This document shows, piece by piece, positions 1-10,973 of a stretch of 64,000 nt of DNA. The stretch is taken from NCBI GenBank assembly GCA_015680685.1, contig MNCI01029550.1, positions 912,367 through 976,366 on the forward strand. Reading direction: 5' to 3'. This DNA is from Gnetum montanum. Lineage: Eukaryota; Streptophyta; Gnetopsida; Gnetales; Gnetaceae. Numbering within the stretch: position 1 is the first letter of the stretch; every line of letters starts with the position of its first letter. A model generated the notes under the pieces. That model saw only the letters and a program-made list of their open reading frames with translations, had not been told where the DNA came from and did not search any database. The position numbers and the translations under genes are program-made.

Positions 1-190
1 ATAGGCACTCACTGACTATTCTTTAAGACTATGGATTAAAAATGCAAGATTCTAACTACAAAATGACCACAATATTTCAAATACTTAGTGGGAGCACACA
101 TATTTATATGCAAAAATAGGCCCCATGATATCAAATATCCAACATCATAGCATGTGATCCGATATCGGGGATTTGATATTGAGGCTTAAG
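1..190 (-). repeat. Minus-strand LTR fragment (U3 and TATA part)
   Basis: Read on the minus strand this is the U3 part of an LTR of the GATATC family. It carries GATATCGG and TTTGATATC words, then a TATA-like CATATAAATATG (positions 101-110). The stretch around 120-175 matches the U3 of the 5' LTR at 22582, including the shared phrase around GATGTTGGA-ATTTGATAT. The downstream R/U5 part lies beyond the left window edge and the TGATGAG end is not preserved. It is a truncated relic with no partner LTR visible here. Confidence 0.6.
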
Positions 191-199
191 CAAAATGCG

Positions 200-840
200 A
201 TTCATTACCAATGAACCTTCAACATTAAGGAAACCACATGTAATAGAAGAAAATCCTATTTTGAAGGATTTTCCCAATGCCTGCAACATATTTATATTTC
301 AAATAAGCAATTTTACCTTCAGCATGAGCTTTTTTAAATATCTACCATTCTTCATGCTTTTTTCATACTCTTTTTTGGTCAGGTCTTCATTAATCCAAAT
401 ATTCCATCCTTTCTAGATAGTTCTATTATTCCAAACCTTATCTATTTCACACCAGTTAGCAAACTTAATAATAATCTACTGAAGTTTATCCCCCTTAGGA
501 CCAACTCTATTTGCACTAATTATCATGGTAGAAGAAATGTACATTTGTTTTGTAAAGAAATCTAACATGACCTGTAAGAGATCCTCATCATGTTATTTAG
601 GGATTCTCAAAATTTGAAGATTCTATATTTTTTCATGATTTTCTTCATCTTCACATCTTTTCTCAGTACCTACTTCTAGCCTTGAGTGAGCAGTTACAAT
701 TTTTTACTTAAGAAAATTCAAATTTGACTATAGAGTATTCATATTTGTCTAAATTTAAGTTGCTTCAACGTTTGATGATGAATATTTCAACTATATAGTG
801 GTTGAAATGGTTTGTATAGTTTTTATCATGACTTCAACCA
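200..840 (-). pseudogene. L1 ORF1-like (Transposase_22-type) remnant
   Basis: One minus-strand frame, running from about 622 down to 329, reads through only three stops. It contains NLQILRIPK, then DEDLLQVMLDFF, SANRVGPKG, IIIKFANW and INEDLTKKEYEK, in that order. This is the layout of the RNA-binding core of animal/algal-style L1 ORF1 proteins: a short coiled-coil exit, an R-I-P motif, a 'hR.G.kg..rpIIvkF' strand and an 'INEDLT' motif. Plant L1 elements usually carry a different ORF1 (DUF4283-like), as the LINE at 12300 does. No endonuclease or RT follows in the window. It is flanked by an LTR fragment on the left and protease-like sequence on the right, so it is an isolated scrap. The assignment is from motif memory and needs a profile search. 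Confidence 0.5.
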
Positions 841-1440
841 TGGATTTTATTTTTGCAAGAATGGACATTAGAGATCTTTCCTTGAAAATATCCAAAGAAA
901 ATGCATTTGAAAAGATTGAGAAGAAGCAAGTTCCATGCATCACGTATAATGATACAGGGTGAAATTGTGTGTAGAAACTCTAGTTAGTGAAATAAGCATC
1001 CATCTTTGCATGCAAGCAATGTGCAATAGAAGCAGAAATTCAAAGGTGTTTGTATGCAATAGCCAAAAAATAGGAGGGTACCTAGTGATTGATTGCTAAT
1101 TCTAAAAGCAACACACTTTGCATGGAACCGACTAAGAGCCTGACATGCACATATGTCATAGGCATGGATGAACTAAAGCAAGTTCATCACCAACTCTCTG
1201 ATGATGAAAATGATGATACCTATTGGGAAGAGTTGGAAATTTCTAAAAATTTCAAGCAAGAGCCCCATGAGCTAAAAACACTACTGGCCAGCATAAAGTA
1301 TGTGTTCTTAAAAAATTGGAAGCTAGTAATAATCAATGCCAATATTGCTCCAGAATAAAAAAAGATGTTGTTAAATATGATTGAAAAATGATCAATAGCT
1401 TTTGCTTGGTCACATCCTAAACTCACAATGATTGATCCTA
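841..1440 (+). pseudogene. Element F: end of retroviral-type protease and linker to RT
   Basis: The first readable part of element F starts near 865. It matches the C-terminal protease region of element A (46680-46890) almost base for base, with the shared peptide words LSLKISKEN, KIKKK-VPC and YSDTGCNCV. The bases before 865 differ from A, so the catalytic D-S/T-G part is missing and the upstream L1-like sequence abuts it. A CAG in A (46782-46784) is TAG here (972-974). The stretch 1089-1358 still encodes a linker peptide rich in D and E that leads toward RT. It is decayed and non-functional. Confidence 0.7.
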
Positions 1441-2900
1441 GGATATGTTGCCATCATATCTACACTAATCCAGCCATGAAGCTAGAGAGGCAACCATAGA
1501 GGTGATTAAACCCCAAACTAAAGTAGATCATCAAAGAGGAAATTGAACAACTTCGTAAGGAAGGGTTCATTTATCCCATTATAGATAGTGAGTGGGTTAG
1601 TCACTTGTTATTGTGCCTAAGAAAGGTGGTAAGTAGTGGGTCTGCATTGATTTTTGATTGCTAAATATGGCAACATTCAAGGACCATTTTCCGTTGCCAT
1701 TTGTTGATAAGGTGTTAGACACCATATTTGGGCATTGCTACTATAGTTTCCTAGATGGTTATAGTGGCTATAACCAAATCTAGATCTCACCAGAGGACCA
1801 AGCCAAGACAACATTCATGTGTCCTTGGGAAAATTTTGCATATCACAAGATGCCTTTTGATCTATGCAATGCCCCTGCTATATTCCAACGCTTGGTTTAA
1901 AGCATTTTTCAATAGTAAATTGGCAGTGGTGTGGAAGTTTTCATGGATGACATCTCCACTAATGGAGCTACATTTGAGAAATCCTTAGACTACCTTGAGC
2001 AAGTACTGAAACGATGTGTTGAGACAAACCTCAAGCTCAACTAGCAAAAGAGTCACTTGATGGTCTAGGAAAGCATTGTATTGGGGCACAGAATATGACA
2101 AGTAGGAATTGAGGTCAACCCTAAAAATAAGGGTTATCTAAGGAATAACCTACCAACCAAAAACTGTTAAAGATGTTTGGTCATTCCTTAGACATACCAT
2201 CTACTACCCATGATTCATAGAGAATTTCTCTAAGATTGCAAAACCATTGGTTGAGCTGACAAAGAAAGATGCTGCATTTTTTTGGACCGATGAATGTGAG
2301 AAAGCATTCTAGCAACTAAAGGAGAAACTTGTAAAAACTCTGATCCTACAAGCACTCGACTGGTCTAGACCATTTCATGTTATGAAATATGCATCAAATT
2401 ATGCCTTGGAAGCTATTCTTATGTAGATGGATGACAAGAAACGTCCATACTAAATCCATTGCGCTAGCCAAAGCATTGTGGGTGCACAACTAAACTACAC
2501 TACTACAAAAAAAGAATTCATGACAATGGTGTTTGCTCTAGAAAATTTTAGGCATTATGTTCTTGGATACAAAGTGTTTGTGCACACAGATCATAGTGCC
2601 ATCTGCTTTCTGATGAAAAAACCAATGGTGAGCCCCCATGTCATATAGTCGTTGATGATCTTATAAGAATTCAATCTCACAATGGTAGATCGAAAGGGCA
2701 CTAAGAATGTGGTCATTGATCACTTGTCTTAATTACAATGGGATAATATAGAGGAGGAGAACCCACTATCTAATATGTTTTCTGCTAAACTCCTCTTTGT
2801 TGGGGTTATAATTGAAAAATTGCCCAATGAGCCTAAATGGTATGATGACATTCTCACCTATCTTCTCACTCAAGAGATGCCACAAGGGCTAGACCATTGA
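1441..2900 (+). pseudogene. pol: Element F: reverse transcriptase and RNase H (Ty3/gypsy)
   Basis: Joining frames by eye gives a full gypsy RT/RNase H order. There is a fingers segment (EEIEQLRKEGFI, then VPKKGG and C-I-D), then DHFPLPFVD, the palm (YSGYNQI, then a TAG where Q is expected), the catalytic box FMDDIS at about 1938-1955, and the connection ([22 protein letters not shown]). RNase H follows with YASNYALEAIL, TTTKKEF and VHTDHSAI. The first RNase H aspartate position reads N. There are at least ten stops, mostly TAG where Q is expected, plus a frameshift near 1600. Context and protease tail place it in the same family as A, I and J. It cannot encode active enzyme. Confidence 0.85.
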
Positions 2901-4142
2901 AAGAAATAGTAGTTTCTTCAATAGGTGAAATGCTTTATGGAGATCAATGGACACCTCTACAAGGTGTGTGTCGATGGCCTAGTTCATTAGTATGTCGCTC
3001 ATGTTGATCAACTGTGCATTCTCCAGGATGCTCATGAAGGTTCTTATGGGGGCCACTATGCTGGGAGGTGCACGGCTATTAAAATTCTGATGGTAGGGTA
3101 CTACTGGCCAACAATCTTTAGAGATGCTCACCAATATGTCCACTATTGTAAATGATTCCAACGAGATGGTGAAATGACTACTTGAATGGAGGAACCTTAA
3201 TAATGGATTCAACCATTAGAATCCTTCAACATCTAGGGAATTGATTTCATGGGTCCCATCACACCTATGTTAAATGGAAATGTGTACATCATAGTCATTG
3301 TTGACTATTATATGAAATGGGTAGAAGCAGTAGCTATCACTAACTATACATCTTCTATTGTTGCTTAGTTTGTACAACAAAATGTTGTAAATAGGTTTGG
3401 TGTGCCACATGAATTAATTTTTGATGATGGAACTCACTTTATAGGCACTACTTTTTGGAAGCTCATGCAATACTTGGGATTTGAACATAAACTCACAACA
3501 CCCTACCACCCCCAAGCCTATGGTCAAGCTAAGGTTACAAATGGGCAAATCACAAGGATTCTAATAAGAACTACTAGCAAATATAGGAAAGACTAGGGCA
3601 CGAAACTCAACGATGCCCTGTGGGCCTACTACTTAACATGGAAACTTCGTATAGGCTACTCCCTCTATGAGCTTATGTATAAAAAATTACCAACACTTTC
3701 GATTCAATCCAAGCTCCATATACTGTCAAAAACTTGTGACCTTGACCTTGACTTGAGTCTAGCACAAAAGGAAAGATTAATGGATCTCAACTTGCTAGAC
3801 AAAAATTGATTGGTGGCCCTATCATCCAATGATTTGCACAAGGCATACAAAAAAAAAATGCATCATGACCTTAAAATAAGGAAGGTCAAATTTCAACTAG
3901 GAGATAAGGTTTTCTATTGGAATCCAACACATGTATCTCAACAAACTAAGTTCCAGATGTTGTGGGAAGGACTTTATATAATTTATGAAACTTTTCCTTT
4001 TGGGGCTATGATGATCTACAAAATTGAGAGCCCAGACAAGAAACAGCTGGTCAACATTCAACAAGTCAAACCTTTCAATGAGCATAGGCCAACTAATACA
4101 ATAAATGCCTCATCAAATGGACAGCCATGCTCAATATTTTAA
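2901..4142 (+). pseudogene. pol: Element F: integrase (Ty3/gypsy), degenerate
   Basis: The zinc-binding N-terminus is recognisable as H-E-G-S-Y-G-G-H followed by VHYCK, but the second cysteine position reads F after a stop. The catalytic core follows with GIDFMGP, VDYYMKWVEA, FGVPHELIFDDGTHF and TPYHPQAYGQAKVTNG. The first two acidic residues are present, but the expected glutamate of the GQAEVTN motif reads K. The C-terminal domain is the longest open piece (3810-4142) and reads FQLGDKVFYWNP through MLWEGLYIIYETF to a stop at 4140-4142. The same C-terminal tail recurs at 19868-20345 and 22249-22500, marking those as relatives. Confidence 0.88.
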
Positions 4143-6098
4143 ATCTCCTCCCTTTAACTAGTTGTGGGGGAGATGGCCATCCATGTTAACTATATAGGTG
4201 GTTCCTCAGTCTTCCCCCCTTTTTGTTTTATACATTTTTGTTTTACACATTCCTTATTTTACATCTTCTTGTTTTTATGTTATTAATCTTTTCAAATTTT
4301 TGTTTTACAACATCATTAGTACATTTTCTATTTCTTGAATGTTTTACACTTTGTTTTATATTTTTTTTATTCTAGTGTGATTTTCTAACTTTTGTTAATA
4401 AGTGCCAAGCATAGTGGTAATTCATTGCTTAATGGTGGAATGTACTATTTTGTTATTTAATTGTTGGTGTCTAGATACTAGCTTTAAATTTTGTTATTGA
4501 TAATGAGGACATGGTTTTTTTTCATGCAATAGGCAGTGAGTCCACAACATCCACCCATCCACAAACTCTATGATTTTTCTTGTTCTAGAAATATGCAGTC
4601 CCTTTTTCATTAATAAAGCTATAACAAATTTGTGACTTTAGTAGTTTCCAGAATTGGAAAGTATTCAAAGGTTTGAACAAGGTGACTTCAAGGGGATTTG
4701 GTATTCTCTATGCCTTTCTACTTGCTTGGGTGCATGTGTGTTTTCATGGATTTCTTACCATTCCATGTTGACTAAGAAAGAAAGTTGAATAAGTCTTTGC
4801 ATGGTGTGGTTCTCATAAAAAATGATGGAAATTCAAAGAACACCCCTTAGACAAAATAAATAGGCTACAAGCACTAGTTATGGGGCTAGAAAGACATGTT
4901 ACCCATGCCTAAAGGTCCCCTCTAACTAAGGCCCTTCCTCACTTCCTGATTCTCTTTTCTTCTTTAATAAGGAACAGTGGTTGTTCTATGGAAGCACCCT
5001 TGTATCTCAGGGGGAAGGATTAGTCTTAAAATGGCAATGCAAAGTCACTAAACATGGTTAGTTTTGGTCTAGACTAAGGAAGGATCTTATCAAGTCATTT
5101 AACCATAAAATTCATGAGGGACTTCATGTAACTTTAATTAGGAACTCCATTCTACTCTCTATCTCATCCATCTATGTTTTCCATGTCTCATCTAATTGTC
5201 AATTTCATGGTCTTGTTTGATGTTCTAGTTTGATGTGTCAAAATTCTTAGGTAGTTTCTTCTAGGTTTTTGTACTTAACTTTCTATAACCATTAATCATC
5301 CATGGGGCCCACAAACTTCTTATTTTGAAGTTATGCAAGGGCAATAAAAGGCCTATGCCTACTTTGGGGAGGATCCACTTGCATATCTTTTGGTTGGGTT
5401 AGTTAAGTTCTTTATCCTTAGACACTTTTATAATCAAATCCTTTTGTTTACCTCATCAATGACATACAATTATGTACATCTTCACAACATTTTTCAATGA
5501 ACCTTTTATAGTTACTGTTGTGAATTCTTAAACCCTCTTCAAGCATTTCCTTGCATTTGAACTTTTCAAATTTTCTAGACCACTTATCCATTTTACCCTA
5601 TTTATCAACTTTCCCGCTAACACTATTAACTAAATCCATTCATCACAATCACAACCTAGCCAAGTGTAACCATTGATGAGACAAGGTACTTCAAAGCTAT
5701 ATGTTACACATTGCACACTAATCCATGATTTTGTTATGATTGTAGTGGAAAGCATGGATGAAATGTACAGACTGGAAGTGGGACTATCCTCATAAAAAAA
5801 GTAGCAGTAGCAGCACCATATGACAAGGACTCTTCATGATCATTAAAGCTTTTTCCTCACTCTTCAGCTGCTAGAGGAGTGGATGTCGATTTTATCCAGG
5901 GTATTCTCTTCTCTTGTCATAAACATCTAATTTTGTAAAAGATTGTAATTCATACACTTGGGCACTTAGGAGTTGGTTTCTTCTATCTGAGTCAGTTTAT
6001 ATGTTAGTCAATAATTCCCTACCTTTCCAATATTTTATAAGGAACTTTTTTCTCCTCTTTTTCACTCAAGGATGAGTTTTCATTCAGTCATGGGGGTA
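4143..6098 (+). other. Element F: post-pol spacer with relic of ORFX start
   Basis: About 1.95 kb separates the integrase stop from the 3' LTR. A G-rich purine tract, TGTGGGGGAGATGG, lies at 4163-4176 just after the stop. The rest is homologous to the spacers at 20781-22248, 33569-35420 and 47222-48768, with shared phrases such as 'ctacaagcact-gttatgg' and 'aaggtcc-ct-taactaaggccc'. Near 5741 the sequence TGATTGTAG|TGGAAAGCATGG corresponds to the AG|ATG start of ORFX in other copies, but the ATG is gone. It then runs directly into the sequence that normally follows ORFX. ORFX has therefore been deleted from this element. Confidence 0.65.
6085..6098 (+). promoter_or_regulatory. Polypurine tract of element F
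   Basis: TCATGGGGGTA abuts the TGATGA start of the 3' LTR. The same phrase precedes the 3' LTR of element A (49138-49148) and, reversed, of element C (55959-55975). In Ty3/gypsy elements this site primes plus-strand DNA synthesis. Confidence 0.75.
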
Positions 6099-6963
6099 TG
6101 ATGAATCATGTTTTGACTAGCTCTGATATCGGAGCGTCAATGTCGGGTACCTAATATCGAAGCCCAAGATGTGACATCGAATATCCAATATCACAGGGTA
6201 TATGTTGACCTATAAATATAGTGCTTGGGCTCACAATTGAGATAGTTTTTAAGCTATTTTTTTATTAGTTTTCATCATAGATAGTGAAGCTCTTGCAATT
6301 TGTTTTCTCCAAAGTTAAAATATTTTCTAAGTGCTTACAGTAGGAGTTTGAGTGTGTACAAATCTTTGTTTGAACACTGATGTACCTAAGCATAGTAGTG
6401 TGATGGAAATAAAAATGAACCCTTTTGATCATCCTTGTAGCACTGAGAATAGATTAATGTTTCCTTGATGCATTTAATATTCATGAACTTTATTTTCATG
6501 CACTTTAATTAAGCAATTAATTTTTAGTTGTTAATGAACACAAGAATGACCACCTCAAGCATATGTGTAGCACTTGGTAACCTAGAAACGCTTAACGTTT
6601 GGTAACCTAGCAGGGCTATATGTGTTTAGGACATGTCCAGGAAAGTCGGATGGGTACTTATGTTAGGCTAGCTAGGCAGTAGATAAATTAGATCTTGAAT
6701 TACTCTATCTTTCATTATTGTTGTAGGTGATTAAACTTACAAAACATAAAATGATAAAAATCATGTACCTCAATTACACTTAAACCATATCCTTAAGCTT
6801 CACAAGTGTAGTTGGAAAGACAATTAACATTCTCAATGTCCATCTCACTTCCTAGAGGAACTAGTGTACTAGAGAACTATAAGTCCACAAAATTCGACTG
6901 GATTTCACATGAATGCCTTAGTGATTCATATGGTTGGGTGTATGGGTACCTCATCACTCATCC
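6099..6963 (+). repeat. 3' LTR of element F
   Basis: The LTR begins TGATGAAT next to a polypurine tract and ends ...GGGTACCTCATCACTCATC, matching the ends of the complete LTRs at 22582, 43221 and 49149. U3 contains CTGATATCGG, TAATATCG and CCAATATCAC. A TATA box (TATAAATA) lies at 6211-6218, and an ATAAAAATGAAC polyadenylation-like word follows in R. What follows is not a primer-binding site but the interior of element G, so this is a 3' LTR and F appears to be inserted into G. The 5' LTR is outside the window, so the target-site duplication cannot be checked. Confidence 0.82.
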
Positions 6964-6964
6964 A

Positions 6965-7600
6965 TTATTATATGAAAATTTAGCATGACACAACAAGTTT
7001 TTCAACCTATTTAGTTATCCATCACATAAACATCTCAATATTTCTAGCAAGGATTTATTTACCACCTTTATTTGACCATTAGATTATGGATGATATGCAT
7101 TAGAGAAATTTGATTTTGTCTTTAGAATCTTCCTAAGGGACCTCCAAAAATGACATGTGAACTTGAAGTCATTGTCACTAACAATATTAAAAGGAATATC
7201 ATGAAACTTCACAACATGCTAGAAAAATAAATTTTCCACATGAGAAGCACCACTCACCTTCTTTCATTGAATAGAAGATGCCATCTTGAAGAACCTATTC
7301 ACAACAATAAAAATTACATTCTTTCCACCCTCAGTCTTTGGAATACCACTCACAAAGTTCATTGACATACTTTGCCATGAACCTTTGGGAATTAGCATAG
7401 GCATATAATGTGCATTGACACCTTTGTCTCCTTTAAACTTTTGACATGTTAAGCACTCCTTCATAAATTTTGAAACTTCTATTACCATACCAAGCCAAAA
7501 ATAGTGCCTACTCATAAGTTCCAATGTTTTATCCCTACCCATGTGACCTATCATGTCATTACAATGCTTTTCAAACAAAATCTTTTTCCTATAATCATAA
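6965..7600 (-). pseudogene. pol: Element G: integrase (Ty3/gypsy), 3'-truncated
   Basis: Read leftward, the clean part (7578-7264) opens with the HHCC zinc domain: H-C-N-D-M-I-G-H, then C-L-T-C-Q-K-F-K. It passes into the core with MNFVSGIPKTEGGKN. Further left, around 7260-7020, degraded core pieces are visible (VSDNDFKFTCHFW and AYHPQSNGQ-like words). The remainder of the integrase and the 3' LTR are missing because element F begins at this point. Intact zinc ligands suggest a different gypsy lineage from F. Confidence 0.82.
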
Positions 7601-9000
7601 TTAGGAACACATACCTTTCCATTCTTAAATAATAGTTCATCTTGAATGTGACAGTTCCTCCATTAGTTTATCCTATTCATCAATGGATCTTTGAGGCTCC
7701 TCAAAACCTACCCAAAATCAACATCATGCTCATAAAAAGAAGCAAAATCACCCATACCTTCCACATGAGGTACATTGAAATTCCCCACATGCACCCTGGA
7801 TAACACATCAGCCACCACATTAGCCTTCCCACTTTTGTGCTTCAACACAAAATTGAACTCTTGGAACTGTGTAATCCACTTCATGTGATTTATACTAAAC
7901 TTCTTTTATGAGTTTAGAAATTGAAGTGCTTTATGGTTTGTCATCAAAGTAAATTCCTTGGACAACAAGTAATGCCTTCAATGCTTGATTGCTTGAAGAG
8001 TAACATACAGCTCCTTCTTATATATGCTATATTTATGCCTTGATTCATTCAACTTTTCAGAAAGGAAAGCAACAGGCTTACCTTCTAGTGAAAGTACCCC
8101 ACTAAAGGCAAGTCCACTTGCATCCACCTCCACTTGGAAAAGCTTTTGAAAATTTAGAATTACAAGAATTGCTTCACTGGTAATCTATACTTTAATAGGT
8201 CAAAGCTCCATTGGGTTTCATTATTTCACCTAAATTGCTTATCTTTCTTGAACAAAGTAAACATAAGCCACAAAATACTACTAAAATTACCTGCTAAAAT
8301 AAGGAATGATATTCCCTCCTAAACATTTTTAGGAGTTGGCCAATCCCTATTATCCTTTACCTTAATATCGTCCATTAGAATTTGATTTTTACAAATGACA
8401 TGCTCCAAATATATTATTTTCCTCTTGAAGAAATGACTTTTCTTCACATTGATCACTAACTGTGCCTCCTCCAAACCAAGGTACACCATCCTCAAGTGAT
8501 CCAAGTGTTCTTTCTCATTAGAGCTATACAACAAAATATCATAAAAAAAAAAAGACAATGCATCACTTACCAATCAAGTTCTTTAATACATCATGCATCA
8601 ACCTCATGAATGTAGTAGGTGCATTCATGAGCCAAAATTGCATCACCAACCATTCAAACAATCCATCTGGTGTTTTAAAAGTTGTCTTTCACTCATCACC
8701 AGGTTTGATTCTGATTTGATGGTACCCACTCTTCAAATCAATTTTACTAAAAATTTCAAAATTTTTAAGGATATCATCCATCCTTGGAATAGGAAACTTG
8801 TAGCTTACTATTATCCTTTTCACTACCCTAGAATCAATGCACATCCTCCATTCATCGCTATCCTTCTTTGGCACTAGCACAGTTGGAACTGCACAAGGTA
8901 AAATGGATTCCCTTGATTTGGTGTCATTTAGTAAGCTCTCTCTTTTGGAATGGTAGCACCAGGAATGAAGTCAATCTAAGGTTGCACATTCCTCATCGAT
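7601..9000 (-). pseudogene. pol: Element G: reverse transcriptase and RNase H
   Basis: From 8880 leftward the frame gives LVPKKDSDEWRMCIDSR, KFPIPRMDDIL, FSKIDLKSGYHQIR and then, after a stop at the 63rd residue, [12 protein letters not shown]. The catalytic box reads FFYDILLYSS at about 8530, where FVDDILLYS is the family form, so one catalytic aspartate is replaced by Y. The segment 8573-8319 continues with EHLDHLRMV and KKSHFFK. RNase H from 8300 to 7650 is heavily interrupted. This is a dead copy on the opposite strand to F. Confidence 0.85.
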
Positions 9001-9957
9001 GGTAGTTCATTCAATTTTTCCTTGAACACCTTGGGAAATTTCTCCTTCAAGTCTAGCACACCTATAGGAAGTTCAACCTGTACATTATCATGGTTAGTAG
9101 TAACTGTTGTCATAATAGTGAAACCAAAACTAGTTTCATCATGTTCCTTAATATATTTTCTCTCTCCTAGAAGAATTAAGAAAGCATTAAGTGAGTTTTG
9201 TTGCCTCACTTATTTAGCTATCATAGGAATCAAATCATGGATTTCATTAGGTCTAGCAACACTCCACATATTTATTGCTTCATCAAACTAACCACCATTG
9301 TCAAAATTCCAAGGTCTACCAAGAATTACATCAGCATAATCTATTGGAAGAACATCACACTTGACAACATCATGAAAACTTCCAATTTAAAATTTTAAAG
9401 TACATTGTTCCCTCACCTCTTGGGAAAAATCTTTAGACAACTAATGCATCTTATAAGGTCTTGGATGAGTATTAGTTACTAGAACCAATCTAGCAACTAC
9501 CTTAGAAGAAATAACATTTTCCTGGGCTCACCCATCAATCAAAACATGAATCCATTCCTCACTAAGAAAACAACTAGTCCCAATTCAAAACAATAGCTTC
9601 CTATTAGGATGTTCTCATATATTTACATTTCTAATGAATGCATAAGAATTTATTTGAAAAAACATTCTTAATTTTTGGAGCATTAGCATTGCCTCTCTGA
9701 AGAGCTTGGCTTGATGTCTCCTCCACCTCTATGGTTTGCACATATTTTCCCTTGGTTGCCTTGTGTAGTGAACAATTTCCATTACTTGTGTATCCATTCT
9801 TCACATTTGAAGTATTGTAGTTTTGATTAGTTTTTGCCTTAACCTTTGCCTTCCTTGCCTTGGTCTTTCTTGGCTTTTCCATTCTCATCACCTCTTTTAG
9901 CCTTTTTATCTTGGTTGTCCTCCTTGTCTTTAAATTTAGACTTGGATCCCTTATCAT
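9001..9957 (-). pseudogene. Element G: protease region and basic gag tail
   Basis: The stretch 9209-8976 encodes the segment just before RT (GVLDLKEKFPKVFKEKLNELP, a common pre-RT motif of gypsy elements). Upstream of it, around 9300-9600, are broken protease-like pieces. At 9957-9631 a Lys/Arg-rich peptide (KARKAKVKAKTNQN) is followed by YFKCEEWIHK in another frame. This is where a CX2CX4HX4C zinc knuckle would be, but only one cysteine survives. No frame is open across the region. Confidence 0.6.
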
Positions 9958-10868
9958 ATCTAGATCCCTTCTCCTTCACCTTAGAAGTTCTTTTTTCATC
10001 AATTTTCAAATACACCTAATTTCTTCTTAGCCTTGAGTGCCAAATCATGATCCTCATCAAGATTTTGTGGGCCATAAAAAGACAACTCCTGCTAGTATGC
10101 CATTTTAAGATCACCTATAAAGATTGAAGCTTATACATACTCCTCCCAATTTACCTTAGCTTGATGGAATATATCACAAAATTCAATGTAAAATTTTTTG
10201 ACATTCTTATCACCTTGCCTTAGGAATTTTAACTTCATAATGGTTTCTTGTCTCTAATGAAACTATTCAAATTTTCTATTTAACTTATATTTCATCATGT
10301 CCCAATCTCTGATAAGTTGACCATTTCATCTTTCATAACCTTGGAACTCCTTTTCCCACCAAGTAAAAGCCATACCTTCTAATCTAAATTCAACAATAGG
10401 TACCATCAAGTTATTTGATATCTCTTCCAACTGAAAATGCTTCTCAAGTGCCTTTAGCCAACTCACAAAAGCATTGGTGTCATCTACACCATTAAAAGTC
10501 TTTAACTCTACATATGGAATTCTTGAAGCATTTCTGAATTCTCTCACAAGTCTTGCCTCATCTTTATCATCAAGCTTGCTTGAAGAAGTATTGAATATTA
10601 CTAGAACCCTTGGATCTCTTATTTGAGGAATAGGATTCCATCCCATTGGAATCCTTAGTTGATGATTTCCTACACTCGCATAGCTAGATTGACCTTCCTC
10701 TTTATCCACTTCATCTTCACCTGGCTGTGAAACTTTTTCATCTTAACATACATGCTCTTCACCTCTATAGGTCTAAATATGGCTAGAACTAGCATTTCTA
10801 TCCACCTTCATGCTGATTTCATCCAATTGAGCAACCATCATCTAGAAGACAGACTTCATACTCTCCAT
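9958..10868 (-). pseudogene. gag: Element G: gag (capsid part)
   Basis: A start at 10868 (MESMKSVF) is followed by two stops. The long open piece then covers 10709-10326. Its peptide contains RIPYVELKTFNGVDDTNAFVSWLKALEKHF and RLEGMAFTWWEKEF. This is the plant gypsy capsid signature 'fdG.d...FL.Wl..ve..F...' with a downstream 'A..WW'. The gag start lies about 90 bases inside the primer-binding site, as expected. Frames break again left of 10326. Confidence 0.8.
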
Positions 10869-10958
10869 GTCTCAATTCAAATATTGCACCTGTTTCTTCT
10901 TGGATCATATCTGAAATTGACAAAATCTTCAACCAAAATTCAAGCAACAATAAAACTA

Positions 10959-10972
10959 GGATTTAATACCAA
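10959..10972 (-). promoter_or_regulatory. Degenerate primer-binding site of element G (tRNA-Met)
   Basis: The minus strand reads TTGGTATTAAATCC. The usual initiator tRNA-Met site in plant gypsy elements is TGGTATCAGAGCC, so most positions match and the changes are C-to-T or G-to-A. It lies directly inside the 5' LTR and upstream of gag. Confidence 0.6.
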
Positions 10973-10973
10973 T

